This document shows, piece after piece, positions 60,800-64,000 of a stretch of DNA of 64,000 bases. The stretch is taken from contig NZ_CP129019.1 in NCBI RefSeq assembly GCF_020524355.2, positions 2,232,001 through 2,296,000 of the forward strand. The letters are read 5' to 3'. Within the stretch, counting starts at the first letter, position 1; the number at the start of each line of letters is the position of its first letter. The notes under the pieces are model-generated. The model saw only the letters and a list, made by a program, of their open reading frames with translations. It made no database searches and was not told the origin of the DNA. The DNA is from Mesobacillus subterraneus (lineage in GTDB: Bacteria; Bacillota; Bacilli; Bacillales; Cytobacillaceae). A program made the position numbers and the translations under genes.

Positions 60800-61158
60800 C
60801 ATCTTAATACTCTTGATACGGAATCGACTACCTGGGAATCATCGAATGGCTTTACAATGAAATCCTTTGCTCCTGCCTCGATTGCATCCACCACCATTTT
60901 CTGCTGTCCCATTGCTGAGCACATGATAATTTTTGCATCCTTGAAATCTTTTTTGATTTCTTTGACGGCGTCCAGTCCGCTCATTTCCGGCATTGTAATA
61001 TCCATTGTCACGAGATCGGGTTTCAGCTCACGATACAGCTTGACTGCTTCACGTCCATTTTCAGCTTCTCCTACTATTTCGTGGTTCGCTTTCTTCAGAA
61101 TATTGGTTAAGGTGATCCTCATAAATTTTGCGTCGTCAACTATCAAAATTCTGACCAT
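60799..61158 (-). CDS. ccdB: CheY-like response regulator (YneI/CcdB)
   Basis: 119-residue single receiver domain without output domain. Acidic pair in ILIVDDAKFM, phospho-acceptor Asp53 in LVTMDITMPEMSG, conserved lysine in FIVKPFD. In Bacillus subtilis the equivalent yneI sits between ccdA and ccdC, and its partner kinase is unknown. The ATG at 61158 follows GGGAGG; the longer open frame is not supported. Confidence 0.88.
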   Translation of the reverse strand: MVRILIVDDAKFMRITLTNILKKANHEIVGEAENGREAVKLYRELKPDLVTMDITMPEMSGLDAVKEIKKDFKDAKIIMCSAMGQQKMVVDAIEAGAKDFIVKPFDDSQVVDSVSRVLR

Positions 61159-61339
61159 CGCTGTATCCTCCCCGACAATCACAACAAGTATATTAATCTG
61201 CTTAATTTCCTTAATTATTATATAACTATATTTAACCATTATTTTCAATTTAAAGACACCGACAAATTTTTCAGCTGAAAAATCCCCATGGAATATATTC
61301 TCATAGTGATCCTTCTTATTTCAAACTTCAATGTGCTTT

Positions 61340-62047
61340 TTAAAATCCTGTAAAATCTCCAAATAACATGGATAGAATCGAAATCAGCTTTGTCATCCAG
61401 TCGAAGAATAACATGATTCCGACTAATATCATGATATAACCGCCGATTTTGACAATTTTCACATTATGCTTGCGGATCCACTTCATTTTTCCAACGAAGA
61501 ATGAAAGAATGAAGAACGGAATTGCAAAACCCAGACTATACGCAATCATATACAGCATTCCTGAGCCAGGGTTTGAACCTGCAAGCAAGATGACCGAAGC
61601 CAATATTGGACCAGTACATGGGGTCCAACCGGCCGCAAAAGCCATACCAATCAGTGAGGACCCAAAATAACCTGATGGGCGACTCTTGAATTCTATTTTT
61701 CTGTCTTTCATCAAGAATTCAGGCTTAAAGAAGCCAATCACCATCAACCCGAAGGCAACAATAAAAATCGCACCCAGCTGACGGATGAGGTCCTGGTACT
61801 GTATAAAGAATTGGCCTACGAAAGATGTCCCGAAGCCAATTGCAATGAAAATCACCGAAAACCCCAGCAAGAAAAACAATGTATGCAACAGACTGCGCCT
61901 TTGCAGCATCGCATTTTCACTCTTCAGTTCTCCTACAGACATCCCAGTAATATAAGATAAAAATGCCGGATAAAGAGGTAAACAGCATGGAGAAATAAAG
62001 CTAAGGAATCCTGCTCCCATAGCAATGAATATATTTATATCTGTCAT
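61340..62047 (-). CDS. ccdA: Cytochrome c biogenesis protein CcdA
   Basis: 235-residue membrane thiol-disulfide carrier with six to seven helices. It moves reducing equivalents from cytoplasmic thioredoxin across the membrane for apocytochrome c and spore-coat (StoA) thiols. The two redox cysteines are in [17 protein letters not shown] and [11 protein letters not shown]. Order ccdA-ccdB-ccdC matches Bacillus subtilis. Divergent from the Spo0E-like gene. Confidence 0.93.
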   Translation of the reverse strand: MTDINIFIAMGAGFLSFISPCCLPLYPAFLSYITGMSVGELKSENAMLQRRSLLHTLFFLLGFSVIFIAIGFGTSFVGQFFIQYQDLIRQLGAIFIVAFGLMVIGFFKPEFLMKDRKIEFKSRPSGYFGSSLIGMAFAAGWTPCTGPILASVILLAGSNPGSGMLYMIAYSLGFAIPFFILSFFVGKMKWIRKHNVKIVKIGGYIMILVGIMLFFDWMTKLISILSMLFGDFTGF

Positions 62048-62173
62048 AATTCCATCCCCAGTCCATATTCGTTAGTCCCATTCTAACAAAACCATTTACT
62101 ATTAATATAGTTTAACTGTGAACAATTTATTAATTTCTATAAAAAAGGTGTTTACCTTCTTAAAAACTGGGTA

Positions 62174-62189
62174 ATACACAACGGTGTAT
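62174..62189. promoter_or_regulatory. Perfect palindrome, candidate operator
   Basis: ATACAC-AACG-GTGTAT lies in the 300-bp divergent region between ccdA and the Spo0E-like gene, followed by a second short palindrome GTATAT-GCT-ATATAC near 62235. No regulator is identified. The rest of the region holds no gene. Confidence 0.35.
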
Positions 62190-62348
62190 ATTTTTTACAG
62201 GAAAATTTCTTACAAATGTTTCTTTTGAAATTTGGCAGTATATGCTATATACTAATATAGCACTTGTAATAATTTCTATATTTATAACGATTTTACATAA
62301 AGTTTATGCTCATACTGCTGAGAGATAAAATTAGAAAGGATTTTCACA

Positions 62349-62519
62349 TTGTCTAAAGAGCAACTGATTTCCCTCATTGAAAAGAAACGCGAAGAGCTGA
62401 TCCAAATCGCATCGAAGAACGTCCTCAATTCTAAAATTGCCATTCATTACAGCCAGGAACTTGATGAGCTGTTAAATGAATATAATCGCGTATACATTAA
62501 AAAGATAGCAGCCCATTAA
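62349..62519 (+). CDS. Spo0E family sporulation phosphatase
   Basis: 56 residues. The family signature SQELDELLNEY (35-45) is complete, within a helical hairpin. Spo0E-like phosphatases dephosphorylate Spo0A~P and delay sporulation. TTG start with AGAAAGGA 8 nt upstream. Own promoter region, own terminator. Confidence 0.92.
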   Translation: MSKEQLISLIEKKREELIQIASKNVLNSKIAIHYSQELDELLNEYNRVYIKKIAAH

Positions 62520-62554
62520 AAACAGCTAAACGCCATAAGCGATATAGCTGTTTT
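62519..62554 (+). terminator. Terminator of the Spo0E-like gene
   Basis: AAAACAGCTA / TAGCTGTTTT stem with a T-rich tail. Confidence 0.9.
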
Positions 62555-62743
62555 ATTTTTATCCATTTTGCATGATTTTTCCTGTTCATTATATTGGATG
62601 GCACTTTCGTAAAATAGGTTCTCATAAAATAGGTTTCCTACACTGTATAACTGCCTTGATGAGCTCTTTATTTCCAGTCATACGATAAGAGTTGCCATTT
62701 TAAGATTATTCATAGGTTAGTATTACATTTTGCCATTATTGTT

Positions 62744-62778
62744 AAAAATGGCGATTACCTTTTCGTAATCGCCTTTTT
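62744..62778. terminator. Terminator of the ABC exporter gene
   Basis: GGCGATTAC / GTAATCGCC stem with T runs on both sides, 16 nt past the exporter stop codon. Confidence 0.9.
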
Positions 62779-62793
62779 GTATAATATGATTAT

Positions 62794-64000
62794 TTATCCA
62801 ACCACATCTTCCAATCGTTCTACTGAACCATTTTGCAGAAGATACATCTTATGGTAAAGTCCCTGTTGAGCTAGCAGTTCTTGATGTGTTCCTTTTTCCA
62901 CTATTTCTCCATGATGAAGGACGACAATCTGGTCTGCATCCTGAATGGTGGAAAGCCTATGGGCAATGGCAATCGTTGTCCTGCCTTTACGCATTTTGGC
63001 GAGTGCCGTCTGGATGGCCTCTTCGGTTTCCGTATCGATATTTGCAGTCGCTTCATCCAGCACAAGAATTTTTGGATTAGACGCAATCGTCCTTGCGAAT
63101 GCAATCAGCTGCCTCTGTCCGCTGGAAAAAGTGGAGCCTCGCTCCGTCACCTTTTGTGTGTAGCCATCCTCCAGTTTTTCAATGAAAGAATCTGCCTGGA
63201 CAAATTCCGCCGCCCTCCTAATATCCTCTTCATTCAAATCGCTATTATGGAGCCTGATATTATCACCGATTGTTCCGTAGAACAAGAACGGATCCTGAAG
63301 CACGAGCCCCATTTTATCGCGCAGCTCTTTTACCGGATAATTCTTTATCGAATGATTATCAATTTGAATATCTCCGCGTTCAAACTCATAGAAACGCATC
63401 AACAGGTTGATGATCGAGCTTTTCCCGCTACCGGTATGGCTGACAAAGGCAAGAGTTTCCCCTGGATTCACAGTGAAACTGATATTTTTCAAAACATCCC
63501 TTTTACCATCATAGGAAAAACTGACATTCTTGAATTCTATTTTTCCTTCATTGATTCCCTGAGCTGCCAACCCAGTCTGGCCCGGAGCTAGCTCTGTTTC
63601 ATCAAGGAGTTTGAAAACACGTGAGGCAGCAACAATCGCCTGCTGGTACATGGAAAGCCGCATCATCATATTGTTCACCGGCTCGAAAAAGCGATCCAGG
63701 TAATTGATGAATGCATACAGAACCCCAATCTCAATTGGACTGTCAAAAGAAGTAATCCCAAAAAAGCTGAGTACGATGATTAACGCTAAAATATAGACAA
63801 GATCAACGGCCGGACGCAACAGCAGCCCATCTGCCTTAATGTTTTTCATTCCCGCTTCAAAGTGTTTATCGTTAATTTCACCGAATTCCCTTTTCAACCT
63901 TTCTTCTTGGCGGAACATCTGGATGATCGACATACCCTGGAGTGATTCGCTGAGTTTCGCATTCAACTGGCTCAGGCGTTCACGCATATCCTGGTAAAAC
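62794..64000 (-). CDS. ABC exporter, fused permease/ATPase, partial
   Basis: The C-terminal 400 or so residues of a type IV (multidrug-type) half-transporter; the reading frame continues past the window edge. Seen: last three membrane helices, then the ATPase with SHTGSGKSSIINLL (Walker A), the Q-loop VLQDPFLF, signature TFSSGQRQLIAFAR, Walker B ILVLDEATANID and switch IAHRLST. Signature and Walker motifs are intact. Such half-transporters of bacilli (YheH/YheI, BmrCD type) export drugs or lipids, often as heterodimers; a partner may lie beyond the edge. Confidence 0.93.
   Translation of the reverse strand, partial: FYQDMRERLSQLNAKLSESLQGMSIIQMFRQEERLKREFGEINDKHFEAGMKNIKADGLLLRPAVDLVYILALIIVLSFFGITSFDSPIEIGVLYAFINYLDRFFEPVNNMMMRLSMYQQAIVAASRVFKLLDETELAPGQTGLAAQGINEGKIEFKNVSFSYDGKRDVLKNISFTVNPGETLAFVSHTGSGKSSIINLLMRFYEFERGDIQIDNHSIKNYPVKELRDKMGLVLQDPFLFYGTIGDNIRLHNSDLNEEDIRRAAEFVQADSFIEKLEDGYTQKVTERGSTFSSGQRQLIAFARTIASNPKILVLDEATANIDTETEEAIQTALAKMRKGRTTIAIAHRLSTIQDADQIVVLHHGEIVEKGTHQELLAQQGLYHKMYLLQNGSVERLEDVVG

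Noticed and set aside
62881..63591. 236-residue plus-strand ORF
   Set aside because: Antisense shadow of the ABC exporter ATPase domain.

Overview
The window reads as chromosome of a spore-forming Bacillaceae. Evidence: a LysM/GH18 spore-type glycosidase, a SleB-like hydrolase, a Spo0E-like phosphatase, YolD behind a perfect LexA/DinR box, and the ccdA-yneI-ccdC order known from Bacillus subtilis. Base composition is moderately AT-rich and most genes carry strong Shine-Dalgarno sites. A Mesobacillus/Neobacillus-like genus is a guess from repeat content, not proven.

The most notable signal is a selenocysteine pair. At 1056-1289 (-) a glutaredoxin has an in-frame TGA exactly where the first Cys of the CPYC redox site belongs. 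It is followed 24 nt later by a perfect hairpin whose loop contains GGU, as in bacterial SECIS elements. Forty kilobases away, at 40913-41009 (-), is a long tRNA with anticodon UCA, a 4-nt D loop and a long variable arm, i.e. tRNA-Sec (selC). Together they support a selenoprotein glutaredoxin rather than a broken gene. selA, selB and selD are not in this window.

Layout. 0-10 kb: signal peptidase, Sec-glutaredoxin, a frameshifted AAA ATPase, PAP2 phosphatase, patatin + nucleotidyltransferase, aldehyde dehydrogenase + acetolactate-synthase-like enzyme, TerC. 10-23 kb: beta-propeller membrane protein, TatA, cold-shock protein, NhaC antiporter, GreA-like factor, DUF3238 protein, DCC protein, VWA lipoprotein, aminotransferase. 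23-35 kb: ClpP paralogue with an ECF sigma factor, EamA transporter, SOS-linked YolD, LysM/GH18 enzyme, ABC transporter with GDSL hydrolase, SleB-like hydrolase. 35-44 kb: small DUF proteins, LCP transferase, lactate-dehydrogenase-like enzyme, selC, NERD protein. 44-60 kb: an accessory stretch of mostly single-domain enzymes (S41 peptidase, two methyltransferases, two GyrI-like proteins, two VOC proteins, GNAT, four Nudix genes). 60-64 kb: ccd cluster, Spo0E-like gene, and an ABC exporter running off the end.

Two kinds of intergenic repeat stand out. Three copies of a modular, hairpin-rich element lie at 0.7, 27.8 and 35.1 kb. Five intergenic spaces hold short tandem arrays with periods of 20, 21 or 52 bp. 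The two 21-bp arrays share one core on opposite strands, and the two 52-bp arrays share a layout but have different, self-complementary arms.

Several genes are interrupted by single-base shifts, most in homopolymer runs (29.5, 31.1, 32.5 and 45.6 kb, also 2.3 and 57.6 kb). This may be draft-sequence error as easily as gene decay, so these loci are reported as disrupted with that caveat. Six to seven small genes of 19-58 codons with good ribosome binding sites are also listed.
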